Shown: positions 22,422 through 30,117 of the stretch, in pieces
Numbering within the stretch: position 1 is the stretch's first letter
Layout of the letters: every line of letters starts with the position of its first letter
Assembly (NCBI GenBank): GCA_900110635.1
Contig: FOEK01000011.1
Span: forward strand, 1 to 64,000
DNA: 64,000 nucleotides
Source: Lachnospiraceae bacterium NE2001
Lineage (GTDB): Bacteria; Bacillota; Clostridia; Lachnospirales; Lachnospiraceae
Direction: 5' to 3'
Notes under the pieces: model-generated
The model's input: only the letters and a program-made list of their open reading frames with translations
Told to the model about the DNA's origin: nothing
The model's database searches: none
Position numbers and translations under genes: made by a program

Positions 22422-23597
22422 ATGAAAGTTTTTTGTAATGGAGCCCAGATGTCCTGTGGCAGAGAAAGTATAATAACTCATAAAATTAATGAATACATTT
22501 CTACTCAATCAGAAATTATAGTGTCTGATTATAATATCGGGGATTATGAGACGCAGAAGTATTTATCGGATAAAGAATATAAAAATGTGACTATCGTGTA
22601 TATGAGAGAACCTTATGAGTGGACAAGAAAAAATGTTGGTGACTGGCCATGTAAGATATTAATTCGTGATCAGTATGAATTTAATTTGAATCCGTTAATT
22701 GCCTTCGCGATGGCTGAGGAATGTGATGAAGGTTTTTTTGCCTGGGATGGAACGGATATTGAAGTGTTTGTTGGAATCCTTGCATTTCTTGGAAATGGTA
22801 AAAAGTGTTCAATATATAACACTAAAAGTGGAGATATTAGGGATATAAACAGGATTGAAGATTGGCAGATATATGTATGGGCCGAAAGAGATGACAGAAC
22901 CAAGAGTAACGTTAAATTGTTTTGTGATGATGTCGTTGATTTGAATGTGTTAAGAGGTTATAAGGATACTTTTGGTGAAATGATGGGCCTTATATTGGAT
23001 AAAAGTGCGGATATTCTTTATAAGAATGATTTAAAAAAATTGATTTGCAAGTCCAATGCCTCAATAAAGAAGAAAAAAGAACTGGTCGAGTTACTTTATG
23101 ATAAAGAAGATATTTTTTGTGAACTTATACAAAAAGTTATTGAATGGAAGTCTACTGGTGGAAATATAGAGAAATTAAGACGAGTACTCATGAATACATA
23201 TGAACATTCTTTTTGTAATGCTTATGGTGATTTTATTGTTGCAGATTCTTGGATAAGAGGATCAAACGGTAGTGATGATGATATTGTTATGTATCTATGG
23301 GAACGCGTTGAATATAACGGGGATTATAAATATAATCCGGTTGGTATGTATGCAGATATTGACGAAGCTTTATACTATCTGGAAACTATGGCTTCAAATG
23401 GTGGAAAGATTGAAGTGTGGGAAAGAAAGAGGGGGGTCGATACGATAGTTTATTTTGAGCATCGTGTAACATTTTACACGAACGACACTGAATTAAATGG
23501 TTTTCAATTTATGAGAGAGTGCCATATCAACGATCATGATCCTTTTGAACCGGAATCATATGTTGGTAAAAATAATAATTATATGTATGAAGATTAA
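22422..23597 (+). CDS. Large protein with N-terminal SLOG-like domain
   Basis: 391 residues. Residues 1-130 look SLOG-like (KVFCNGAQMSCGRES, then DYNIGDYETQKYLSD, and ECDEGFFAWDGTD near 103) and are related to the N-terminus of the product at 26734: both have KNVTIVY/RNVTVYV and a following R(K/H)N(V/I)G(D/N)W. Residues about 150-391 are an unrecognised region, mixed helical then beta-rich (YLWERVEYNGDYKYNP, HRVTFYTNDTE). GGAGG precedes the ATG. Inferred role: a sensor with an attached effector or partner-binding part. Confidence 0.62.
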   Translation: MKVFCNGAQMSCGRESIITHKINEYISTQSEIIVSDYNIGDYETQKYLSDKEYKNVTIVYMREPYEWTRKNVGDWPCKILIRDQYEFNLNPLIAFAMAEECDEGFFAWDGTDIEVFVGILAFLGNGKKCSIYNTKSGDIRDINRIEDWQIYVWAERDDRTKSNVKLFCDDVVDLNVLRGYKDTFGEMMGLILDKSADILYKNDLKKLICKSNASIKKKKELVELLYDKEDIFCELIQKVIEWKSTGGNIEKLRRVLMNTYEHSFCNAYGDFIVADSWIRGSNGSDDDIVMYLWERVEYNGDYKYNPVGMYADIDEALYYLETMASNGGKIEVWERKRGVDTIVYFEHRVTFYTNDTELNGFQFMRECHINDHDPFEPESYVGKNNNYMYED

Positions 23598-23638
23598 AAG
23601 AAACCATGATTTTTATATGTGGAATCATTAGCGTGGCA

Positions 23639-23668
23639 GGGAAAAGTAATAGATCTTTTCCCTTTTTT
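23639..23668 (+). terminator. Intrinsic terminator
   Basis: GGGAAAAG (23639-23646) pairs with CTTTTCCC (23655-23662), followed by six T. Promoter copy 4 begins just after it. Confidence 0.85.
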
Positions 23669-23670
23669 AT

Positions 23671-23712
23671 GTGACAAAAATAGAACATCTCCCCGTATAC
23701 AATATGTATATA
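23671..23712 (+). promoter_or_regulatory. Shared island promoter/dyad element, copy 4 (divergent)
   Basis: GTGACA (23671-23676), 21 nt, then TACAAT (23698-23703). The flank TTTTTATGTGACA matches copy 2 exactly. The dyad has changed to TATACA-ATA-TGTATA (23696-23710), but CAT...TCCCCGTA still aligns with CATATATCCGTT in copies 2 and 3. Confidence 0.55.
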
Positions 23713-23780
23713 AAGTGAGGAAGTTAAAAACTCAAAATGAAAGAAGAACGGGATGATTATATTGGGGAGGATAAAAGAAA

Positions 23781-25061
23781 ATGTCTGTTATAGATAGAAA
23801 AATGTATACAAGATTAAAAAACTGGTGTGATTGTCATGAAGGGGATAGGCCTAAAAATCAGAACATAATGTATGTAAACAGTCATGATCATGCACTTACT
23901 AAAGCAACAATTAAAAAAACGATGTTTGAAATGAAACAGGAAGATATCCATGGAGAGTTATATATATCGTTATATTCGGCCGAAAATCTATTTCAGAATA
24001 TGCGTAAATATTTTTCGCATATTTCCGAGCTTTATGGGAACATTCCAGATGATAAAGAATCGGTTATAGATATTGTTAATGGCCTTATTCCTACATGTGG
24101 TTGGATTGTTCTTATTGTAGAAGATATTGATAAAATTGCAGAAAATGACATACAAATACAGGAATTCATGAGAACTATTATTACGTTTGCTTCAAAACAC
24201 TCCAGTATAATTCTTGTTGGAAATGGTAATAAAACAGATGTTTTATCAAGATGCGAATATGTATCAGATGAGATGTTTGATGATGATAGGATTAATGGAG
24301 GAGAAAATCAGCATTTGATAGGCCTCTATAATCAGGAAGCGTCTCCAGATAGAGAAAACTTGATTTATGAAACATATGAGAAACATAGCAAAGAGTTAAA
24401 TTATTATTGGTCTATAATATATGATCAGCTTGAAAATGGTTTTTTTGATTATGAAGGGTTTAAAATTCTTTTCAAAGAAACGATGGAGTATATTGTTCCT
24501 CGTGTGACAAAACTGAAGATTTATCGTAGAGATATTTCTCTTATAGAGAATATAGGTGCTATGCGTGATAAAAGACCGAAGGTCATTGAAGGTTGTAAAC
24601 TTTGGGAGTTTGAAGCTGCTCGACAATTTGCTAATGGGCTACACTATTGTATCGAGAATAAAAGTGGCGAAAATGATGATATATCTAAAGAAAAAATTGA
24701 TATTAATGTAGTGATAGAACATCGTAAAGAACATCATGGAATACTTCATATCAGTGGAGCGACATATACTACCATTGTAGTTTCTGTTGATGATGTATGT
24801 GAGGAAATGGATTATCTTTCAAATGATATTTTTAGTACGGCTTATGATGGTGGCTCTGTATTTGAAATGTTAAAACGTGTTAGGGCAAAAAGGAATAAAA
24901 ATAACATTGTTGAGAATACTGTAGGAAAACTTGATCAGGTTGGAGAGTCTTTTAATGCCTTGATGGATGGTATTAAGGAAGCGGCTGATAAAACAATAAA
25001 TAAAGATTCGGGAAAAAAGGTTCGTAGGTACAAGGATAATCAGAAAGGAAAAAATGAGTAG
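23781..25061 (+). CDS. P-loop-less AAA/DnaA-like protein (tentative)
   Basis: 426 residues. Residues about 25-170 read like a DnaA-type AAA core that has lost the Walker A loop: NIMYVNSHDHALTKATI replaces it, then ELYISLYSAENLFQNM (compare VIYISAEMFVDQLI in the gene at 19952), a Walker B-like WIVLIVEDIDKI near 108 and a sensor-like SSIILVGNG near 145. The C-terminal half is unrecognised and ends in a Lys-rich tail. It may be a catalytically dead partner of the DnaA paralogue. It heads the unit behind promoter copy 4. The family link is inference from motif order. Confidence 0.5.
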   Translation: MSVIDRKMYTRLKNWCDCHEGDRPKNQNIMYVNSHDHALTKATIKKTMFEMKQEDIHGELYISLYSAENLFQNMRKYFSHISELYGNIPDDKESVIDIVNGLIPTCGWIVLIVEDIDKIAENDIQIQEFMRTIITFASKHSSIILVGNGNKTDVLSRCEYVSDEMFDDDRINGGENQHLIGLYNQEASPDRENLIYETYEKHSKELNYYWSIIYDQLENGFFDYEGFKILFKETMEYIVPRVTKLKIYRRDISLIENIGAMRDKRPKVIEGCKLWEFEAARQFANGLHYCIENKSGENDDISKEKIDINVVIEHRKEHHGILHISGATYTTIVVSVDDVCEEMDYLSNDIFSTAYDGGSVFEMLKRVRAKRNKNNIVENTVGKLDQVGESFNALMDGIKEAADKTINKDSGKKVRRYKDNQKGKNE

Positions 25062-25076
25062 GAGGATAATATCAGC

Positions 25077-25463
25077 ATGAAAATATTAAAACGAGAGTAT
25101 GATATTAGTGTAGAAAATATTAAAGGATATGAAAAGCTTGAATCGGATAAGATAAAAGAGATAAAAAAATGTAAATTGTATCGTTTTATAGTAGTGCTGG
25201 ATGAGTCACAATACATTATTAATAATGATGGCTATCCGGAGATGACCCGAACAGCGCAAGAAGAATATGATGATTTTGTAAATAATATTCGAGAGAGAAT
25301 AATTAAAGACAACATCAAGATTATTGAAGAAGGATATGGACTAGATGAAGATGAACTGGATTGGCATATAACAGTGTGTTATATAAATCCAGAGGATGAA
25401 CAGTGTATAGACCATATTATTGAATTTGATACATGTGTTAGAACGGAAGAGACTGATGAATAA
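25077..25463 (+). CDS. Hypothetical protein
   Basis: 128 residues, not recognised. Highly charged and acidic, with a central VVLDESQYIINNDGYPEMTR stretch and a C-terminal EDELDWHITVCYINPEDEQ. No membrane segment or known motif. AGGAGG stands 9 nt before the ATG. It follows the AAA-like gene by 15 nt and belongs to the same transcription unit. Confidence 0.6.
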   Translation: MKILKREYDISVENIKGYEKLESDKIKEIKKCKLYRFIVVLDESQYIINNDGYPEMTRTAQEEYDDFVNNIRERIIKDNIKIIEEGYGLDEDELDWHITVCYINPEDEQCIDHIIEFDTCVRTEETDE

Positions 25464-25508
25464 ATAGCTTTTTTACTATTGTATAAGAAGTTTCTGGAGG
25501 CAAATAAC

Positions 25509-25853
25509 ATGAGCTTATTTGGAAATTATGGGAAAATGCCCGGATTATTTCAAGAGGTTAAATGTTTTTTTCAGCGCGGAAAGAAAGGATACTGTGATAA
25601 AGATATTTGGGAATTAAATACTTGGATGACTACAACGTTTGCTCAAATGCTCAGAGAATTTAGAGAGAAGGCATATGATTATCCACCTGGTTTTTCTGAT
25701 AATGATGAACATGAAATACCAGCTGGAATAATAGCATCTCATGTTCTTGGAAACATTGTTTCAGAAGAAGATTATAAAGAATACTTAGATTGGAAAAATA
25801 CTGTATTAAAGATGAGTTATTATTTTGAAAATGCTGTATGTAATTGTGGATAA
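25509..25853 (+). CDS. Hypothetical protein, possibly cut short by an in-frame TAA
   Basis: 114 residues, not recognised. Contains DIWELNTWMTTTFAQMLREF and HVLGNIVSEEDYKEYLDWKNTV, mainly helical. GGAGG precedes the ATG at 25509 by 7-8 nt. Directly after the TAA (25851-25853) the same frame stays open for 26 codons of protein-like text (TPSIEAKNNRDNALELLRKH...) to a TGA at 25932. The gene may therefore have been longer and been interrupted by a nonsense change, or the stop may be read through. Confidence 0.58.
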   Translation: MSLFGNYGKMPGLFQEVKCFFQRGKKGYCDKDIWELNTWMTTTFAQMLREFREKAYDYPPGFSDNDEHEIPAGIIASHVLGNIVSEEDYKEYLDWKNTVLKMSYYFENAVCNCG

Positions 25854-25976
25854 ACACCATCGATAGAGGCAAAGAATAATAGAGATAATGCACTTGAATT
25901 ATTAAGAAAACACTTCTTTGATCTATGGTGTTGATTTTAAAGTTATTAATAGTAATGATGGAAAGGATAGAAAATT

Positions 25977-26156
25977 ATGAATAAAGATAAAAAGGCACCT
26001 GAAGTTCCAAGGAGTCTTACTGATATTCTTAATAATCTTAAAATTGAATCTGTTGTTGTAGTAGATGATGTAAGAAATATAACACCAGAAGAAATGAAAA
26101 TGATTCATGAGGAATTAAGGACGTCAGCTGGTACTGAAAATGGAAACAATACATAG
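25977..26156 (+). CDS. Small hypothetical protein
   Basis: 59 residues beginning MNKDKKAPEVPRSLTDILNN and continuing with a hydrophobic strand, IESVVVVDDV, and a helix, TPEEMKMIHEEL. The ATG at 25977 is preceded by GGAAAGG at a workable distance. It lies in the same direction as its neighbours and fills the gap between them. The evidence is its coding-like composition and position only. Confidence 0.45.
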   Translation: MNKDKKAPEVPRSLTDILNNLKIESVVVVDDVRNITPEEMKMIHEELRTSAGTENGNNT

Positions 26157-26189
26157 TAGATTTTTTACGTTATAAAAGAGGAATAAGAT

Positions 26190-26690
26190 TTGGATTATAA
26201 ATGGATATTATTCGAGGAAAATAATAATGGCCGTGCATATGATAATTATGTTTGGGTATGCGACAAAAGTATTAGAAAATATTATATCTATAATTCCGTT
26301 GAAGAGGCTATGAAGGAATTCTTTAATAAAATATATGAGATAGAAAAAAGCGGGATTGTTCATAAAATTAATGCCTTACTGGATTCATCAAAAGATAATA
26401 TTGATGAAGTGTGGCTTCAGATTGAGGATGAAATCATTAATGGTAAGGATGCTGATAGAGACACTGATGATGATTTTGGTGATGCAGAAGAGATGATATT
26501 TTCCGGTCATAATAATCGATACTGTTGGACACTATATGATGGTTTTGAAATATGGTACACAATAGACAGAAATTGTTTTGTTTTAAGTGATCAAATTGAA
26601 AAGTATCACTTTGACGCATGGAAGGAAACAGAAAAGGATAATGATTTTACATATTTCCATATTTTAGAGGTTGTAAGAGTAGCAATATAA
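26190..26690 (+). CDS. Hypothetical protein (TTG start)
   Basis: 166 residues, not recognised. The middle is strongly acidic (DADRDTDDDFGDAEEM). The ends are rich in Trp and Tyr (YVWVCDKSIRKYYIY; YCWTLYDGFEIWYTID). AGAGGAA lies about 7 nt before the TTG at 26190; no in-frame ATG lies nearby, so TTG is the likely start. Part of the run of small island genes before the third SLOG-like gene. Confidence 0.55.
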   Translation: MDYKWILFEENNNGRAYDNYVWVCDKSIRKYYIYNSVEEAMKEFFNKIYEIEKSGIVHKINALLDSSKDNIDEVWLQIEDEIINGKDADRDTDDDFGDAEEMIFSGHNNRYCWTLYDGFEIWYTIDRNCFVLSDQIEKYHFDAWKETEKDNDFTYFHILEVVRVAI

Positions 26691-26733
26691 TAAGCAGCCA
26701 TGATAAATGTACTTGATGTGAGGAAGGACAATA

Positions 26734-28383
26734 ATGAGGATTTTTATAAGTGGTTCGAAAAATATAAATAATCATTTTTCTGAGCAGGTTTTAAAGTTGA
26801 TAGATAATATTATAAAAGAAAGTGCTGATATTATTATTGGTGATTGCTTTGGAATTGATGAACTAGTTCAGGAGTACCTAAACTCTGCAGGTTATAGAAA
26901 TGTCACGGTTTATGTTTCAGGAGCTAAACAGAAAACACGCCATAATATTGGTAACTGGGAAGAAAAACACTTTCAGTTAGAAGGAAAAAGAAGAACTGCT
27001 TATAGTATGCGGCTTGAAAAAGACTTGCAGATGGCTCAGGATGCTGATGAAGGGCTAGCAATATGGGATGGAGAAAGCAAGGGAACCTTCATAAATCTGG
27101 TGAATCTTTCTGTTATGGGAAAGAAAAGCAGAGTATTTCTGATAAAAGAGAATAAATGGATAAATATTGAATCAATTGAGGATTTAAAACCGTATCTAGG
27201 AAAAAGGTCTGAGTGGACAAAAGAGGATATTAATTATGTTTTGGAAACATGTGGGTTTTCAGATGAAATGATAGAACATCTTGTTTCATTATATGATTAC
27301 GGAGATTATGATATGTCGGATTATGTAGAGGATAGACAAGATGTTTACTGCTATGGCATAACAGATATTATATGTCAGGCTCCGATTGCATTAAAAGAAA
27401 AAGAAGCGCTTCTTCATTTTCTAATGAAAAAGAGGAATATGAAATCGGATATATATAATCATGTATATAGAGCACTGAAAAGGGAAGCAAAATGGAAAAA
27501 GATTAAAAAAGATGTCCGAGATATGGCAGACTGGGCACATGATGATGGATGGTCATATATGTGGGAAGCCTGTGAAGATATAAATGAAGCTATAAAAATG
27601 TTAGATGACTATCTGACCGAATACGAAGGTGATGGTGAATTTTATCTTTTTTCTGAATGGTATGACACGGATTCTTTTGTAGAGAAATCCTTTGGTCAGG
27701 GTTTATTTTCATCAATGAAAGAAGTTATGGATTACATTGATAATGAAATAGAGGAAGATAATCTGAATGAAGAGTATTTTCGTGTTGAATCTTGGAAACC
27801 CAAAGATCCAAAACATTGCGATTATAAAAAGACTCATAAATATGATTACTATATTTTTGATGGAAATGTCTGCTGGTTTGAAAAAATGAGACCGGAAGTT
27901 CAGGACAATGGCAATACTTATTATATGCCTGTATCCAGAATGTATTCCAGTGGAAACATAGATCTGAATCGCAGCGTTCCGTATCGTACTGGTGATATTG
28001 TTAAAATAGATTGTCGCCCTTTCGGGCCACCATTTCATGCAATGGTTTTAGAATCAAGGGAATTATATGATTGCTGTTTTCCTACAATTATTTTTAATAT
28101 TCCTTTTACTGATAAATGGAGAGTGACATCTCTGAAGCATAGAAGGTTTTATAAACATACAGAAGTAGGTTCGTATGAAGCTATGCTTTCACCGCTGTAT
28201 AGATTACGAAGTGTCAGCCCTGAAGAAATTGACGAAGACGATGAACCATTAAAATATATGAGTAGTATTCTTGGAAAGGATGAAAATAGAGCTGAGATGG
28301 TCTGGAAGATGTGGTCGTATTATTCGGATTCTGATAGTGATATATCTTTTGAAGACTTAAAGGAATTATTTGAATGCATATAG
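26734..28383 (+). CDS. Large protein with N-terminal SLOG-like domain
   Basis: 549 residues. Residues 1-140 form a SLOG/DUF2493-like domain: RIFISGSKNIN, then IIIGDCFGIDELVQEYL near 34, and AQDADEGLAIWDGESKGT near 99. The N-terminal domain is related to that of the product at 22422. The remainder is unrecognised: a helical part (170-320) and a beta-rich C-terminal part with YRTGDIVKIDCRPFGPPFHA near 415 resembling a small SH3-like fold. GAGGAAGG lies upstream of the ATG. It is the last island gene; base composition changes sharply after it. Confidence 0.65.
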   Translation: MRIFISGSKNINNHFSEQVLKLIDNIIKESADIIIGDCFGIDELVQEYLNSAGYRNVTVYVSGAKQKTRHNIGNWEEKHFQLEGKRRTAYSMRLEKDLQMAQDADEGLAIWDGESKGTFINLVNLSVMGKKSRVFLIKENKWINIESIEDLKPYLGKRSEWTKEDINYVLETCGFSDEMIEHLVSLYDYGDYDMSDYVEDRQDVYCYGITDIICQAPIALKEKEALLHFLMKKRNMKSDIYNHVYRALKREAKWKKIKKDVRDMADWAHDDGWSYMWEACEDINEAIKMLDDYLTEYEGDGEFYLFSEWYDTDSFVEKSFGQGLFSSMKEVMDYIDNEIEEDNLNEEYFRVESWKPKDPKHCDYKKTHKYDYYIFDGNVCWFEKMRPEVQDNGNTYYMPVSRMYSSGNIDLNRSVPYRTGDIVKIDCRPFGPPFHAMVLESRELYDCCFPTIIFNIPFTDKWRVTSLKHRRFYKHTEVGSYEAMLSPLYRLRSVSPEEIDEDDEPLKYMSSILGKDENRAEMVWKMWSYYSDSDSDISFEDLKELFECI

Positions 28384-28561
28384 CTATTTTGGCATTGATT
28401 AAGAGTGATGAGCAGCGGGGAAATATGAATGCTGGCAGATACTCTGGTAAGGAATTTGTGGTTATATTTTTGTTTGCGTGTTATACTACGTATTGGTATG
28501 CCAAGGCAAAGTGTCCTTGTGTATTACTATATATTAGTGAAGCAGATAAAGGAGAATCACT

Positions 28562-29695
28562 ATGGGAGTTTTATCAACACTGTTTTCAAATGTCCAGAAC
28601 CTGGATTTTAAGCAGCTTATTATGTGGGTGATAGGGGGTATTCTGATATACCTTGCCATCAGGAAAAAGATGGAGCCTACGCTGCTTCTTCCGATAGGCT
28701 TTGGTGCTATACTTGTTAACCTTCCTATGTCGGGGGCCATCAATCAGGTGGTCGGCGATATGGTTCAGGAAGGTCCGATCTCTATACTTTTCGAAAGTGG
28801 TATTGCCAACGAATTGTTCCCACTTTTACTCTTTGTGGGTATTGGTGCGATGATCGATTTTGGACCACTTCTTTCAAATCCTAAGCTTATGATATTTGGC
28901 GCAGCGGCTCAGTTTGGCATATTTTTCACACTGAGTCTTGCTTCGCTGTTTGGCTTCGAGCTTCGCGATGCAGCGTCAATTGCCATAATCGGTGCAGCTG
29001 ACGGACCAACATCTATCTTTGTTGCTAACTATTTTGGAACCAAGTATATAGGTGCGATCATTGTGGCTGCTTATTCTTATATGGCGCTTGTTCCAATAGT
29101 TCAGCCGCCTATTATCAGGCTTCTGACTACCAAGAAGGAGCGTCAGATCAAGATGGAGTATAATGCTGGAAATGTTTCTAAGACTACCAGAATTATCTTC
29201 CCTATCTTTGTTACGATCCTTACAGGTATAGTTGCTCCAAATGCGGTAGCGCTTATTGGTTTCCTTATGTTTGGTAATCTGATAAGAGAGTGCGGAGTTC
29301 TTAATTCACTTTCAGGTACTGCTCAGTCAGAGCTTCCCAATCTTGTAACTCTGTTCCTTGGAATTACTATAGCAGAGAAGATGCAGGCGGATGCTTTCCT
29401 GAATCCGCAGACTCTGCTTATTCTTTGTCTTGGTCTTATAGCATTTATCTTTGATACTGCTGGCGGCGTTCTTTTTGCGAAGTTGGTCAATCTGTTTGCA
29501 AAGAAGAAGATTAATCCTATGATCGGTGCGGCAGGAATATCTGCTTTCCCTATGTCATCCAGAGTTGTTCACAAGATGGGACTTGAGGAGGATCCGACGA
29601 ACTTCCTTCTCACTCATACAATTGGTATAAATGTGTCAGGTCAGATTGCCTCCGTTATTGCCGGTGGTCTTATTCTTAACCTGATACCTAGATAG
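28562..29695 (+). CDS. Na+-translocating decarboxylase beta subunit (OadB/GcdB type)
   Basis: 377 residues, the usual length, with about ten membrane segments. Family landmarks: the conserved GAADGPTSIF segment near residue 141, ISAFPMSSRVVH near 323 and an NFLLTHTIGINVSGQI stretch near 348. The beta subunit releases CO2 from carboxybiotin while pumping Na+ out of the cell. It is followed by a gamma-like subunit; the carboxyltransferase (alpha) gene in this window is 34 kb away, at 62364. AAAGGAG precedes the ATG. Confidence 0.88.
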   Translation: MGVLSTLFSNVQNLDFKQLIMWVIGGILIYLAIRKKMEPTLLLPIGFGAILVNLPMSGAINQVVGDMVQEGPISILFESGIANELFPLLLFVGIGAMIDFGPLLSNPKLMIFGAAAQFGIFFTLSLASLFGFELRDAASIAIIGAADGPTSIFVANYFGTKYIGAIIVAAYSYMALVPIVQPPIIRLLTTKKERQIKMEYNAGNVSKTTRIIFPIFVTILTGIVAPNAVALIGFLMFGNLIRECGVLNSLSGTAQSELPNLVTLFLGITIAEKMQADAFLNPQTLLILCLGLIAFIFDTAGGVLFAKLVNLFAKKKINPMIGAAGISAFPMSSRVVHKMGLEEDPTNFLLTHTIGINVSGQIASVIAGGLILNLIPR

Positions 29696-29708
29696 GAGGA
29701 CTCTTTTG

Positions 29709-30044
29709 ATGATTGATATAAATGCATTTTTACAGTCTCTGCCTATTATGGGTGCAGGACTGCTGGGAATATTTGTTGTTACTATAGTTATAATTGTTGG
29801 AATATATATCCTTAAGGCTGTTACATCTAGGACTGCTGATCCTTCGGCTGAGGGCGGTGATGGTGCTGCGTCAGGTGCGTCAGACGGAAAATCAGCTGAC
29901 TCGGGAGCCGATGCTGGTTCGGGCGCTGGTGCTGGCACTTCTGCAAGTGGCAGCAAGGAATCAGCAATGGATCTGCTCAAGGAAAGAGAGATGAAGGACT
30001 TCCTTGAGACAGACGACAGTATCTACATATCACATGACTTGTAG
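29709..30044 (+). CDS. Small membrane protein, OadG-like gamma subunit
   Basis: About 111 residues. One membrane helix (residues about 11-37, MGAGLLGIFVVTIVIIVGIYIL) is followed by a Gly/Ala/Ser/Asp-rich linker and a charged C-terminal helix ending SIYISHDL. This layout and its position 13 nt after the beta-subunit gene fit the gamma subunit that anchors the Na+-pumping decarboxylase complex. The sequence itself is too low in complexity for a firm family match. AGGAGG precedes the ATG. Confidence 0.6.
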   Translation: MIDINAFLQSLPIMGAGLLGIFVVTIVIIVGIYILKAVTSRTADPSAEGGDGAASGASDGKSADSGADAGSGAGAGTSASGSKESAMDLLKEREMKDFLETDDSIYISHDL

Positions 30045-30067
30045 AAACAATTAATGATAGAAAAAAG

Positions 30068-30113
30068 TGCAAAAGGGGACAGACCTATGTGCAATGGGGT
30101 CAGTCCCCTTTGT
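30068..30113. repeat. GGGGAC/GTCCCC palindromic repeat, copy 1
   Basis: AAAGGGGACaGACC pairs with GGTCaGTCCCCTTT around TATGTGCAATG. The element lies between two convergent genes and would serve as a bidirectional terminator. It belongs to the same short repeat family as the copies at 40945, 43448, 57211 and 59010. Confidence 0.7.
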
Positions 30114-30117
30114 AACA

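Noticed and set aside
15066-23712. The repeated dyads considered as a CRISPR array or as plain terminators
   Set aside because: The copies are kilobases apart with genes between them, so it is not an array. Intrinsic terminators already stand just upstream of copies 2-4, and the dyads lie next to start codons, so promoter/leader roles fit better.
11494-28383. The island as a prophage or conjugative element
   Set aside because: No integrase, terminase, capsid, tail, relaxase or mating-pair gene is visible, and no attachment repeats flank it.
28374-28631. An 85-codon open frame between the last island gene and the decarboxylase beta gene
   Set aside because: It overlaps the start of the beta gene out of frame, its start lies inside the previous gene without a ribosome-binding site, and the interval looks like a promoter region.
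28562-29695. A sodium/glutamate symporter (GltS) reading of the membrane protein
   Set aside because: The GAADGPTSIF segment and total layout match the decarboxylase beta family, and the next gene is a gamma-like subunit.
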